A stretch of 64,000 nucleotides of DNA from contig NZ_FUHT01000003.1 in assembly GCF_900155615.1 (NCBI RefSeq), positions 744,001-808,000 on the forward strand. The letters run 5' to 3'. This DNA is from Massiliimalia massiliensis. Lineage in GTDB: Bacteria; Bacillota; Clostridia; Oscillospirales; Ruminococcaceae. A model generated the notes under the pieces. That model had not been told where the DNA came from. It saw only the letters and a program-made list of their open reading frames with translations, and ran no database searches. The stretch's first letter is position 1; each line of letters starts with the position of its first letter. The translations under genes and the position numbers were made by a program. Below, piece after piece: positions 1-7,961 of this stretch.

Positions 1-1
1 C

Positions 2-70
2 GGGCCGATGGGCGCTTCCTTTTCCCCAAAACTGATCGAACGCGGTTCAATTTTGAAAATGAAAAAATAA
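2..70 (+). CDS. C-terminal end of an upstream gene, possibly an arabinose regulator (partial)
   Basis: An open frame enters from the left edge and stops at TAA 68-70, giving about 22 residues that end SPKLIERGSILKMKK. The PKLIxRGS ending resembles the C-termini of LacI-type sugar-sensing regulators, including the AraR kind with a GntR head and LacI body. An AraR-like operator and araB lie just downstream, so an araR-type regulator is a reasonable guess. The piece is too short to prove it, and frame 1 is also open here up to about position 81. Confidence 0.4.
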   Translation, partial: GPMGASFSPKLIERGSILKMKK

Positions 71-96
71 ATTGCCGGTAAAAAAGAAAATATCTA

Positions 97-125
97 TTGC
101 ATTTCCGGAGAAGATCAGGTATAAT
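97..125 (+). promoter_or_regulatory. araB promoter (sigma-A type)
   Basis: -35 TTGCAT at 97-102, a 17-bp spacer, and a perfect -10 TATAAT at 120-125. Transcription would start near 132, about 58 bases upstream of the araB start codon. Confidence 0.8.
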
Positions 126-138
126 AAAAACAGAAAAT

Positions 139-154
139 AGTTGTATGTACAACT
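139..154 (+). promoter_or_regulatory. AraR-like operator
   Basis: AGTTGTATGTACAACT is a palindrome with 7-bp arms and differs at three positions from the Bacillus subtilis AraR operator consensus ATTTGTACGTACAAAT. It lies just downstream of the predicted araB transcription start, where a bound repressor would block transcription until arabinose is present. The palindrome and position are seen; AraR as ligand is inferred from similarity and from the genes downstream. Confidence 0.65.
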
Positions 155-189
155 TGTAAACTGACAGGATAACGGAGGAAACAAGAATC

Positions 190-1860
190 ATGGCAAAATA
201 CAGCGTTGGTGTTGATTTTGGCTCCCTTTCCGGTCGTGCGGTGATCGTCAATGTGGAAACTGGAGAGGAACTGGCTGATGCGGCGCTTGACTATCCCCAT
301 GCTGTGATGGACAAGGAACTCCCGGATGGAACGAAGCTTGGCGTAGATTGGGCGCTCCAGCATCCGCAGGACTATCTTGACGTGCTGGGGACAACCATCC
401 CGCAGGTTTTAGAGCAGTCGGGCATATCCGCAGAGGACGTAATTGGGCTGGGAATTGATTTTACCGCCTGTACCGGTCTCCCTGTGAAGCGGGACGGTAC
501 GCCGCTCTGCTTTCTGGAGGAGTACCGCACAGATCCGCATGCATATGTCAAGCTGTGGAAGCACCATGCGGCGCAAAAGTATGCCAGCCGGATTAACGAG
601 GTGGCGAAACAGCGCGGGGAGGTGTTCCTGAAGCGGTATGGAGACAAAACCTCTTCGGAATGGATGCTGCCAAAGGTGTGGCAGATTCTTGACGAGGATG
701 AGACGCTCTATCAGGATATGGACTATTTTGTGGAAGCGGCAGACTGGGTAGTCTGGCAGTTGACGGGAGTGCAGACAAGAACCTCCTGCGCGGCTGGCTA
801 TAAAGCCCTTTACCACAAACAGACCGGGTATCCGAAGCATTCGTTTTATGAGGCGCTTGATCCGCGCCTGGCGGATTTCACAGAGGAAAAGCTGGGCGGC
901 CCAATCTGCCCGATTGGAGATAAAGCGGGAGAAATCACCGGGCAGGCAGCCGCGCTGACCGGTTTAAAGCCGGGAACAGCAGTCGCGGTTGCCAATGTGG
1001 ACGCGCACGTTACCGTACCGGCTGTAAAAATTGACGGCCCGGGTAAAATGCTTGCAATTATGGGTACCTCCACCTGTCATATGATTATCAGTAAAGAGGA
1101 AAAGGCGGTACCGGGAATCTGCGGCGTGGTGGAAGACGGGATTCTGCCGGGATTCTATGGATATGAGGCGGGACAGAGCTGTGTGGGCGACCATTTTGCA
1201 TGGTTTATTGACAACTGTCTCCCCGCGGCCTATTTGGATGAGGCAAAGGAGCGGGGAATGAATATCCACCGCTATCTCCGGGAGAAGGCGGAGAAGCTCA
1301 GGCCGGGAGAGAGCGGCCTGGTCGCGCTTGACTGGTGGAATGGGAACCGTTCGGTACTGGTGGATGTGGATTTGACCGGAATGATTCTCGGGATGACTCT
1401 GCAGACGAAACCGGAGGAAATTTACCGCGCGCTGATTGAGGCGACGGCTTACGGAACCCGGAAAATCATTGAGACCTTTGAGGAAAGCGGCGTGCCGGTC
1501 AACGAGTTTTACGCTTCGGGAGGGATATCCCAGAAGGACCCGATGACCATGCAGATTTATGCGGACGTCATTCGCCGGCCGATCAAAATTGCTGGCTCCG
1601 CACAGGGCCCGGCGCTTGGCTCCGCGATCTTCGGCGCAGTGGCGGCCGGAAAGGAAAACGGGGGCTATGACAGCGTATTCGAAGCGGAAAAGGTCATGGG
1701 AAACCTCAAGGATATCACCTATTATCCGGATGCTGAGCATAGCGCGGTCTATGACCGGCTGTATGCGGAATATAACCTCCTGCACGACTATTTCGGGCGC
1801 GGCGCAAACGATGTGATGAAGCGCCTGAAACAGCTTAGGATTGAGGCAAAAGGAAAATAA
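190..1860 (+). CDS. araB: Ribulokinase AraB
   Basis: A 556-aa FGGY-family sugar kinase that phosphorylates L-ribulose to L-ribulose 5-phosphate in cytosolic arabinose breakdown. The N-terminal [14 protein letters not shown] nucleotide-binding loop is typical of ribulokinases, as are MGTSTCHM and [16 protein letters not shown] in the middle and the C-terminal [20 protein letters not shown] segment. Length matches the 550-570 aa norm. The ATG has an AACGGAGGAA ribosome-binding site eight bases upstream. It is the first gene of the ara operon, 21 bases before araD, behind a promoter with an AraR-like operator. No arabinose isomerase gene (araA) is present in the window, so that step must be encoded elsewhere. 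Confidence 0.95.
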   Translation: MAKYSVGVDFGSLSGRAVIVNVETGEELADAALDYPHAVMDKELPDGTKLGVDWALQHPQDYLDVLGTTIPQVLEQSGISAEDVIGLGIDFTACTGLPVKRDGTPLCFLEEYRTDPHAYVKLWKHHAAQKYASRINEVAKQRGEVFLKRYGDKTSSEWMLPKVWQILDEDETLYQDMDYFVEAADWVVWQLTGVQTRTSCAAGYKALYHKQTGYPKHSFYEALDPRLADFTEEKLGGPICPIGDKAGEITGQAAALTGLKPGTAVAVANVDAHVTVPAVKIDGPGKMLAIMGTSTCHMIISKEEKAVPGICGVVEDGILPGFYGYEAGQSCVGDHFAWFIDNCLPAAYLDEAKERGMNIHRYLREKAEKLRPGESGLVALDWWNGNRSVLVDVDLTGMILGMTLQTKPEEIYRALIEATAYGTRKIIETFEESGVPVNEFYASGGISQKDPMTMQIYADVIRRPIKIAGSAQGPALGSAIFGAVAAGKENGGYDSVFEAEKVMGNLKDITYYPDAEHSAVYDRLYAEYNLLHDYFGRGANDVMKRLKQLRIEAKGK

Positions 1861-1881
1861 GGGAAAGGAAGAGACGAGAAG

Positions 1882-2580
1882 ATGTTAGAAGCACTGAAAG
1901 AGATTGTCTACCAGGCAAATATGCTCCTTCCGGCACATCATTTGGTGACCTTCACCTGGGGAAATGTCTCCGGGATTGACCGGGACAAGGGGCTGGTTGT
2001 CATTAAACCCTCTGGTGTGGAGTATGACGAGATGTCTGCAAAGGACATGGTGGTGGTTGACCTGGAAACTGGAAAAACAGCAGAAGGGGAGCTGAACCCT
2101 TCCTCTGATACGGCGACCCATCTGGAAATTTACCGAAATTTCCAGAATGTAGGCGGTGTAGTACATACCCATTCGCGCTGGGCAACCCTTTGGGCGCAGG
2201 CAGGGCGTGGAATTGCGCCATACGGCACTACACACGGGGATTATTTTGCGGATACCATTCCCTGTACGCGTGCGATGACTAACGAAGAAATTAATACCGA
2301 ATATGAATTGAATACCGGTAAGGTAATTGTAGAGACCTTTCAGGATCAGGAGCCGGATTATATCCCGGCGGTGCTTGTAAAAAACCATGGGCCGTTTGCT
2401 TGGGGAACTGATCCCATGAACGCGGTACATAATGCGGTAGTCTTGGAAGAAATTGCGATGATGGCGGTTTACACAGAGCAGCTCATGGGTGATCAGGCCG
2501 AACCGATGCCAAGAGAGCTTTTAAACAAGCATTTCTTCCGAAAACATGGGCCGAACGCCTATTACGGGCAGAAAAAATAA
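1882..2580 (+). CDS. araD: L-ribulose-5-phosphate 4-epimerase AraD
   Basis: A 232-aa class II aldolase/epimerase that converts L-ribulose 5-phosphate to D-xylulose 5-phosphate, feeding arabinose into the pentose phosphate pathway. The family marks are clear: [21 protein letters not shown], the [14 protein letters not shown] segment, the metal-binding VHTHSRWAT histidines and the later [10 protein letters not shown] histidine. Length is normal (about 230 aa). It follows araB after 21 bases and carries an AAGGAAG site, so the two are co-transcribed and under the same arabinose control. Confidence 0.95.
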   Translation: MLEALKEIVYQANMLLPAHHLVTFTWGNVSGIDRDKGLVVIKPSGVEYDEMSAKDMVVVDLETGKTAEGELNPSSDTATHLEIYRNFQNVGGVVHTHSRWATLWAQAGRGIAPYGTTHGDYFADTIPCTRAMTNEEINTEYELNTGKVIVETFQDQEPDYIPAVLVKNHGPFAWGTDPMNAVHNAVVLEEIAMMAVYTEQLMGDQAEPMPRELLNKHFFRKHGPNAYYGQKK

Positions 2581-2655
2581 AGGACGAAAAGGCTTGTGAG
2601 CTGTAAATTTGACAGCCAAACCTCTGCGTGGTATCATTGGAACCGATAAGTGAAT

Positions 2656-2762
2656 AAAAGGGCGGCAACAGAAATGAGAGAAAAGGCCTAGGGGAATTTT
2701 AACCGGGAGCACTGTCATTTTTTGCTGCCTTTTTGTATATGCGGCGGCTCATCCCCGCCGCA
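2656..2762 (+). other. Intergenic inverted repeats between araD and the G1P dehydrogenase gene
   Basis: Two structures can be drawn in this 210-bp gap. A 13-bp arm at 2656-2668 can pair, using G-U pairs, with 2722-2734, which ends in five Ts; with its 53-base loop it could be a weak terminator after araD. A tight hairpin, TGCGGCGG (2740-2747) with CCGCCGCA (2755-2762), sits 12 bases before the next ribosome-binding site and has no T tract. No known riboswitch was recognised and no separate promoter is obvious. Confidence 0.4.
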
Positions 2763-2790
2763 GGGATAATGTAAGAAGGAGTTGGGTTAT

Positions 2791-4176
2791 ATGGGATTTT
2801 TGGACAAAACCATCAATGAGCTGATCAATACGGAGTATGAATGCAGCTGCGGCAGGAAACATATTGCGCATATTGACAACATCGCAATTGGGAAAAACGC
2901 TTTGCAGAAGCTCCCCGGCCTGATTGATAGACAAAAGCTTGCTGACGGACGGGTTTTCGATAAGGCAAGGGATCAGATCTTGATGGTCACTGATGTGAAT
3001 ACCCGGAAGGTATGCGGCGAGAGGGTGCTCGCGCTGCTGAAGGAGTACGGTTATCAGGTACAGGAATACTGCTTCCCTTATGAAAAGATGCACGCGGCAG
3101 ATGAGGGCGTCGAGGAGCTGCGCGAGCACTTCTTCGAGGGGCTTTCTCTGATTATCACCGTTGGCTCCGGTACTCTGAATGACACCACCCGTTATGCGGC
3201 GTTCCATGCGGGAATTCCATATTATATTGTAGCGACAGCTCCTTCCATGGACGGCTACGCGTCCAATGTTTCCCCGTTAATCCACAACAATCTGAAAACC
3301 ACCTATGTCTGCTGCAATGCTGCGGCTGTTATTGGAGATGCCGAACTGCTTGCAACCTGCCCGACCAAGATGATCGGCGCGGGGCTTGGGGACATTATCG
3401 GGAAATATCTTGCCATCAACGACTGGAAAATGTCCGGCGTGATTAATGATGAATACTTCTGTGAAGAGGTAGGCGACCTAGTGCTTTACAGCGTGCAGAA
3501 ATGTGTTGACAATGTGCCGGGGCTGGTGAACCGGGAACCGGAAGCACTGACCTATTTGATGGAGTCGCTGGTGCTGATCGGGATTGCGATGAGCTATATC
3601 GGGGTTTCCCGTCCGGCTTCCTCTTCGGAGCATCACATTGCGCACTTCCTGGAAATGAAAGCGATTTTCAACGGGGAGTATGGTGAAATGCACGGGACAA
3701 ATGTCGGGATGGCCACCTGCCTGATCCATGACATGTACCAGAAGCTGCTTCAGATGGATATTGATTTTGATGAGGCCAGAGAAAAGGCAAAGCAGTTTGA
3801 CTATGACCGCTGGGAAGCGGAAATTAGGCGTTCCTTTGGGCTTGCGGCGGATGAAGTAATTGCACTGTATCAAAAAGTTGGGCAGGACAATCCGGAAAAC
3901 GTCATTCCAAGGATTGACGCGATGGAGAAAAATTGGAATGTCCTGCGCGGCATGATGGAGAACGTAGTAGAAAAAACAAATAAAGCCGCCGGCCTGCTGA
4001 CACAGCTAAACGGCTTGACCTCACCAGAGGGCTACGGGCTGACAAAGGGTGAGATCAAGGATATCCTGACCTATGCCAAGGATGTCCGCAATCGGTACGG
4101 CGCGCTTCAGATTTTCTATGATTTGGGTGTACTGGAGGAACTCAGCGACTATATTGTTGAAAAATATATGGGCTAG
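2791..4176 (+). CDS. egsA: sn-Glycerol-1-phosphate dehydrogenase, AraM/EgsA family
   Basis: A 461-aa iron-alcohol-dehydrogenase-fold protein of the AraM group, which in Bacillus is a metal-dependent enzyme reducing dihydroxyacetone phosphate to sn-glycerol 1-phosphate. The opening CSCGRKH, the VGSGTLNDTTRYAAF nucleotide loop, APSMDGYASNVSP, GAGLGDIIGKYLA and the metal-site histidines in SSSEHHIAHF and GEMHGTNVGMA are all visible. ATG 2791 is chosen because AGAAGGAG lies nine bases upstream; an in-frame TTG at 2782 would sit on that site. Following araBD mirrors Bacillus, where araM lies inside the ara operon. Its place in arabinose metabolism is unproven. Confidence 0.85.
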   Translation: MGFLDKTINELINTEYECSCGRKHIAHIDNIAIGKNALQKLPGLIDRQKLADGRVFDKARDQILMVTDVNTRKVCGERVLALLKEYGYQVQEYCFPYEKMHAADEGVEELREHFFEGLSLIITVGSGTLNDTTRYAAFHAGIPYYIVATAPSMDGYASNVSPLIHNNLKTTYVCCNAAAVIGDAELLATCPTKMIGAGLGDIIGKYLAINDWKMSGVINDEYFCEEVGDLVLYSVQKCVDNVPGLVNREPEALTYLMESLVLIGIAMSYIGVSRPASSSEHHIAHFLEMKAIFNGEYGEMHGTNVGMATCLIHDMYQKLLQMDIDFDEAREKAKQFDYDRWEAEIRRSFGLAADEVIALYQKVGQDNPENVIPRIDAMEKNWNVLRGMMENVVEKTNKAAGLLTQLNGLTSPEGYGLTKGEIKDILTYAKDVRNRYGALQIFYDLGVLEELSDYIVEKYMG

Positions 4177-4185
4177 TCCAGAAAT

Positions 4186-4222
4186 AAAATCCCCTGCGGA
4201 AATTATTCCGCAGGGGATTTTT
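4186..4222. terminator. Bidirectional intrinsic terminator
   Basis: A 16-bp near-perfect stem (AAAATCCCCTGCGGAA with its complement at 4206-4221) and a 3-base loop, with T-rich sides in both directions. It closes the ara operon from the left and the MerR gene from the right. Confidence 0.9.
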
Positions 4223-4235
4223 ACCGCCGTCCGGC

Positions 4236-4985
4236 TTATTCCGGCTGTGGGTTAGCTAGACTGCCGCAATAGGCCGAGATAGCTTTTACTACAAAGGCGC
4301 CGGTGCCCGGTCCTCCGGCACGGTTGATATTTTCGGTCATTGTGCCGCCGCCGGCATAGGTCTCGCCGAGGGAACCGAGGATTTCAGGGGTACATTGGTA
4401 GAAATGCGCAGAGATAAACCCGCGCAGCTTTTCCACCATTTCCTGTGCCGGTTTTGCTTCCGGCGGCTGTCCGCGCAGCGTCCCAAATTCCTTGAAAAGC
4501 TCCATCAGGCTTTCCGAGAGCAGATGCTCTTCTTCTGTGGTGCGTCCCTTTGATTTTTCCTCAAATTCCCGGTATGCCTCCGTTTTGCCATAAAGGGCCC
4601 GGGCCTGTTCCGCATATTCGTCGATCTTTTTCGTATCAAAGGCTGAAAAATCCATCTTTTTCACTCCAATCATTTTAATTCCACGGGCAAATCCGATCAG
4701 GTTTTCGAGATGTTCCTTTTTTAGCTGCAGCAGGGTAATCTGCTGTTCCAGTGCCCGGCTGCGGTCAAAATCCGGACTGTCAAGAATCCTGCTGATCTCC
4801 TTGAGCGGGAACTGCAGTTCCCGGAATAAGAGGATATACTGCAGGCGTTCCAGATTTTGCCCGTCATATAGCCGATAGCCTGATTCGGTGGTCATTGCCG
4901 GCCGAAGCAGACCGATTGAATCGTAATAGTGCAGGGTGCGTATACTCACCCCGGACAGCTTGCTGACTTCCTTGACTGTTTTCAT
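4236..4985 (-). CDS. MerR-family regulator with TipA-type ligand domain
   Basis: About 249 aa. Residues 1-70 form a MerR winged helix (MKTVKEVSKLSGVSIRTLHYYDS, then a GYRLY wing), followed by a coiled coil and a C-terminal alpha-helical TipAS antibiotic-recognition domain (about 110-245, with HLLSESLMELFKEF). In this family ligand binding twists the promoter DNA to start transcription of the regulator itself or of resistance genes. ATG 4985 matches the usual MxTVKEVS start; an in-frame GTG at 4994 would add MSR. The gene has a 19-bp-spacer promoter with a palindrome in the spacer, so it very likely controls itself. No adjacent efflux gene is present. Confidence 0.88.
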   Translation of the reverse strand: MKTVKEVSKLSGVSIRTLHYYDSIGLLRPAMTTESGYRLYDGQNLERLQYILLFRELQFPLKEISRILDSPDFDRSRALEQQITLLQLKKEHLENLIGFARGIKMIGVKKMDFSAFDTKKIDEYAEQARALYGKTEAYREFEEKSKGRTTEEEHLLSESLMELFKEFGTLRGQPPEAKPAQEMVEKLRGFISAHFYQCTPEILGSLGETYAGGGTMTENINRAGGPGTGAFVVKAISAYCGSLANPQPE

Positions 4986-5027
4986 CCTACTCACCGTACC
5001 TTTTTCAATTCTTTCCCGTGCAATTAG

Positions 5028-5058
5028 ATTGTAGCGTATGACGCAGCGTCAGAGTCAA
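5028..5058 (-). promoter_or_regulatory. MerR-type promoter with operator in a 19-bp spacer
   Basis: On the minus strand: -35 TTGACT (5053-5058), a 19-bp spacer, and -10 TACAAT (5028-5033). The spacer holds a perfect 6-1-6 palindrome, TGACGC-A-GCGTCA, at 5039-5051. An overlong spacer with a central dyad is the hallmark of promoters activated by MerR-family proteins. Confidence 0.85.
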
Positions 5059-5078
5059 GAGCTTTTTAAAGAGAGGCA

Positions 5079-5119
5079 AAAACAAAAGGACGCGGAGACA
5101 AACCGCGTCCTTTTGTTTT
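5079..5119 (-). terminator. Intrinsic terminator of the 53-aa gene
   Basis: GGACGCGG (5088-5095) pairs with CCGCGTCC (5103-5110), extended by A-rich and T-rich flanks on each side. It lies 20 bases after the stop codon of the small gene on the minus strand and could work in both directions. Confidence 0.85.
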
Positions 5120-5139
5120 CCGATCCATATTTCCTGTCT

Positions 5140-5301
5140 CTACTTTTTCTCGTCAGGCGTTATAGCGCTGTGCTGTAAAAAACGCTGGATCAATTCCTGG
5201 TATTGAGCTTCTTCCTCTTCCTTTGACAGCTTTTTTGCAGCAGGTACAGGTTCCTCCTGCTTTTCTTTTTTCCGGCGGTGCGGCCAGGCAAATTTCTTCA
5301 T
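5140..5301 (-). CDS. Small highly charged protein, 53 aa, unknown function
   Basis: This reading frame starts with an ATG at 5301 preceded by an AAAGGA site eight bases upstream and ends at TAG 5140-5142; a strong terminator follows. The product begins MKKFAWPHRRKKEKQEEPVP and continues with KKLSKEEEEAQYQELIQRFLQ. It thus has a basic, tryptophan/proline-containing head and an acidic, probably helical tail, with no membrane segment or signal peptide. I do not recognise the family. It stands between the MerR promoter and the LysR gene, as its own small transcription unit or the tail of the LysR transcript. The start site, codon structure and terminator argue that it is real. Confidence 0.65.
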   Translation of the reverse strand: MKKFAWPHRRKKEKQEEPVPAAKKLSKEEEEAQYQELIQRFLQHSAITPDEKK

Positions 5302-5388
5302 TTTCCCAATCCTTTCCCATTCTCATAGGGTCAGGATACCAGAAGAATGTGAGAACTTTGTGAGAGAAAAGTGAGCGTTTTCAAAATC

Positions 5389-6303
5389 TTATCCGTTTTG
5401 TCCTTTGAAAACCCGAATCAATTCCTTTTCATGATCATGAAAGAGATGGTTTCTGCGGTAAACCAGCACATCCCGTACTTTATTCTGCGGTGTGGCACAG
5501 GGACGGGTAACAAGGCTGTATTGCCGGAGCATCTCTTCCGGGACAGGAGATACCCACATATAAGTGCCGTGAATCTGCTGGAGAAAGTTGAGCTGGCTTC
5601 CACGGTCATAAACATAGATCCGTTTCGGCGGAGTCTTCAGCTCCGCATTGTGCTTAATATGCGCGAAGGACAGCGCCGGGGTCTGCAGATCCCCATGGAC
5701 GATTTCAATGTAGCCGTTGAGCTGGTGGTAGGGAATCTGCTCATATTCCTTTAAAGGATGGGTTTCAGACATCATTAAAAGGTATTCAAACTCCTTCATC
5801 GGTTCATGCCGCAGTCCTTTGTCAGCGAGCAGGGAAAGAAAATAGGATTCATAGATCGTCTCATACCGGATGACTGCAAAATCAGAGAATTTGGTGCTGA
5901 CATCATTGATTGCTGTGATGGAATCCGTTTCTTTGAAGTGGATATTTACCTGCCCCTGAGGGTTGAGGCTGTTATAATAATCTGCAAACGCGGTAGAAAG
6001 ATAGGTGGCCCGCGGGACGGAAACGGTCAAATGGAATTCATCCTGCTGTTTGGTGCGGTAAAGGGATTCCAGTTCATCCACCTGGGATACAATCGTTTTT
6101 GCGTAGGTCAAAAATTCCTCTCCCTGCCTGGTGGGGGAGACTCCCCGGGTGGTGCGGCGAAAGATTGTGATCCCCATCTCCTGCTCCAGTTCCCGGATGG
6201 CTTTGCTCAGGTTGGGCTGGGACATAAAAAGATTTTGTGCGGCTTTTGTGATAGAGTTGGCGTTTTCTACCTCAAGGGCATAACGCAGGTACTGCAAGTT
6301 CAA
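5389..6303 (-). CDS. LysR-family transcriptional regulator
   Basis: A 304-aa LysR-type regulator. Residues 1-60 form the winged helix (LRYALEVENANSITKAAQNL, then SQPNLSKAIRELEQEMG and IFRRTTRGVSPTRQG), joined by a linker helix to a periplasmic-binding-protein-like effector domain (about 90-300). The start is a TTG with a GGAGG site eight bases upstream. It is transcribed away from the iron alcohol dehydrogenase gene, across a 254-bp gap, the classic layout in which a LysR protein controls its divergent neighbour. The inducer cannot be told from sequence. The related small-molecule sensor domain makes a metabolite signal likely. Confidence 0.9.
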   Translation of the reverse strand: MNLQYLRYALEVENANSITKAAQNLFMSQPNLSKAIRELEQEMGITIFRRTTRGVSPTRQGEEFLTYAKTIVSQVDELESLYRTKQQDEFHLTVSVPRATYLSTAFADYYNSLNPQGQVNIHFKETDSITAINDVSTKFSDFAVIRYETIYESYFLSLLADKGLRHEPMKEFEYLLMMSETHPLKEYEQIPYHQLNGYIEIVHGDLQTPALSFAHIKHNAELKTPPKRIYVYDRGSQLNFLQQIHGTYMWVSPVPEEMLRQYSLVTRPCATPQNKVRDVLVYRRNHLFHDHEKELIRVFKGQNG

Positions 6304-6393
6304 TGAATTTCCCTCCTGACTGCCTTGGAAACGACCTATTCTAATCTTCGATATCTACAATAACTATTATATATTACCCTTTTCGATTAATCA

Positions 6394-6430
6394 ATGTTAA
6401 AATAATAACAAAGAAGAAATTCGGTATAAT
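6394..6430 (+). promoter_or_regulatory. Rex-like operator and -10 element upstream of the alcohol dehydrogenase
   Basis: 6394-6411 reads ATGTTAAAATAATAACAA and matches the clostridial Rex consensus TTGTTAA-N4-TTAACAA at 12 of 14 fixed positions. A TATAAT follows at 6425-6430 without a good -35, so bound Rex would cover the -35 region. Rex represses fermentative dehydrogenases until NADH rises. The match is seen; Rex binding is inferred. The site could instead belong to the divergent LysR protein. Confidence 0.5.
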
Positions 6431-6557
6431 CACGAGATTTCGACAATCTTTGCCGAGCGCGCCGTGCAAATTGCGAATAACCGCGAAACATACCTTGAAC
6501 CTTGCAAATTTTTCCGGGAAAGAAACCGGGCAGAGAATTAGGATGGAGGAGTCGAGA

Positions 6558-7721
6558 ATGGCACGTTTTACATTACCAAGAGACATTTATTTTGGAAAGG
6601 GCACCTTAGATGAGCTGAAAAATCTGAAGGGCAAGAAAGCAATCGTTGTTGTCGGCGGCGGTTCCATGAAGCGCTTCGGCTTTTTGGATAAGGTTGTGGA
6701 TAATCTTAAGGAAGCTGGTATGGAAGTACAGCTCTTTGAAGGCGTAGAACCAGATCCGTCTGTTGAAACCGTTATGAAGGGCGCAAAAGCGATGCAGGAG
6801 TTCCAGCCGGACTGGATCGTTTCCATCGGAGGAGGCTCCCCGATCGATGCTGCAAAAGCGATGTGGGCGTTCTATGAATATCCGGATGTTACCTTTGAAG
6901 ACCTGATTGTTCCGTTTAATTTCCCAACCCTGCGCCAGAAAGCAAAATTCCTGGCTATCCCTTCTACCTCCGGAACGGCAACTGAGGTTACCGCATTTTC
7001 CGTTATCACCGACTATGCGAAAGGGATCAAATACCCGCTGGCTGACTTTAACATTACGCCGGACGTCGCAATCGTTGACCCGGACCTTGCGGAAACAATG
7101 CCTGCAAAACTGACCGCACACACCGGTATGGATGCGCTGACCCATGCGATTGAAGCTTATGTTTCCACAGTGGCTTCTCCGTTCACTGATCCGCTTGCCT
7201 TAAAAGCAATCAAGATGGTGATGCAGTATCTGCCGGCTTCCTATAATGGATGCATGGAAGCAAGAGAACAGATGCATTATGCACAGTGCCTGGCTGGAAT
7301 GGCGTTCTCCAACGCGCTGCTCGGCATCGTTCACTCCATGGCACATAAAACCGGCGCCGCGTTCAGCACCGGACATATCCCGCATGGATGTGCCAATGCA
7401 ATCTATTTGCCATATGTAATCAAATTTAATGCGAAAGATATGAGAGCGGCTAAAAGATATGAAGATATCGCATGGGAGCTGGGACTCGACGGTGTTGACG
7501 CACTTTGTGCGAAAATTGACGATTTCAACCAGAGACTGAGCATCCCAAAAACCTTGAAGGAATTTGGAATTGACGAAGCGGAATTCAAACAAAAACTGTC
7601 CGCGATTTCCGAAAATGCGATTGGTGACGCCTGCACCGGCTCCAATCCGAGAATTCCGACTCAGGAGGAGATGGAAAAGCTCTTCACCTGTATTTATTAC
7701 GGGACAGAAGTCGATTTCTAA
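6558..7721 (+). CDS. Iron-containing alcohol dehydrogenase
   Basis: A 387-aa group III (iron-dependent) alcohol dehydrogenase, interconverting an aldehyde and an alcohol with NAD(P)H, as in fermentation or diol metabolism. The nucleotide loop SIGGGSPIDAAKAMW, STSGTATEVTAFSVI and the metal-binding signatures DALTHAIEAYVS and HSMAHKTGAAFSTGHIPHG are complete. ATG 6558 is chosen because GGAGG lies eight bases upstream and the product then begins MARFTLPRDIYFGKGTL, the usual start; a longer frame from 6450 has no such support. It is divergent from the LysR gene, has a Rex-like site upstream and ends in a strong terminator. The true substrate (butanol, 1,3-propanediol, lactaldehyde or another) is not evident. 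Confidence 0.92.
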   Translation: MARFTLPRDIYFGKGTLDELKNLKGKKAIVVVGGGSMKRFGFLDKVVDNLKEAGMEVQLFEGVEPDPSVETVMKGAKAMQEFQPDWIVSIGGGSPIDAAKAMWAFYEYPDVTFEDLIVPFNFPTLRQKAKFLAIPSTSGTATEVTAFSVITDYAKGIKYPLADFNITPDVAIVDPDLAETMPAKLTAHTGMDALTHAIEAYVSTVASPFTDPLALKAIKMVMQYLPASYNGCMEAREQMHYAQCLAGMAFSNALLGIVHSMAHKTGAAFSTGHIPHGCANAIYLPYVIKFNAKDMRAAKRYEDIAWELGLDGVDALCAKIDDFNQRLSIPKTLKEFGIDEAEFKQKLSAISENAIGDACTGSNPRIPTQEEMEKLFTCIYYGTEVDF

Positions 7722-7749
7722 TAGATCCGCAGCACCTGATAATTCCCAG

Positions 7750-7790
7750 AGGAAAACCTCCCGATTTGCACCGGGAGGTTTTCCTTTTTC
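7750..7790 (+). terminator. Intrinsic terminator of the alcohol dehydrogenase gene
   Basis: Fourteen-bp perfect stem (AGGAAAACCTCCCG, 7750-7763, with its complement at 7772-7785) and an 8-base loop, followed by TTTTTC. Confidence 0.92.
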
Positions 7791-7833
7791 TGTCCGGAAA
7801 TAAAGAAACTGGGAAAATATAAAAACTGATCCC

Positions 7834-7891
7834 GGTGTTCAAAAGATAGCATAATACTCGGTTGACTTGAACACCTTAGAAATGATATTAT
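7834..7891 (+). promoter_or_regulatory. licD operon promoter with a flanking inverted repeat
   Basis: -35 TTGACT (7862-7867), an 18-bp spacer and -10 TATTAT (7886-7891). A perfect 9-bp inverted repeat, GGTGTTCAA (7834-7842) and TTGAACACC (7867-7875), has its right arm directly beside the -35 box and its left arm 24 bases upstream. The layout suggests a regulator bound at two half-sites around the promoter. Confidence 0.6.
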
Positions 7892-7961
7892 ATTTTTATA
7901 CGCGAAATAGAGTTAAATTTGTGTAAAATTGTAAGATTTCAAGATAGACGGAGGACGGCCT

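Noticed and set aside
964-1785. A 273-codon minus-strand frame inside araB
   Set aside because: Shadow of araB without a start site.
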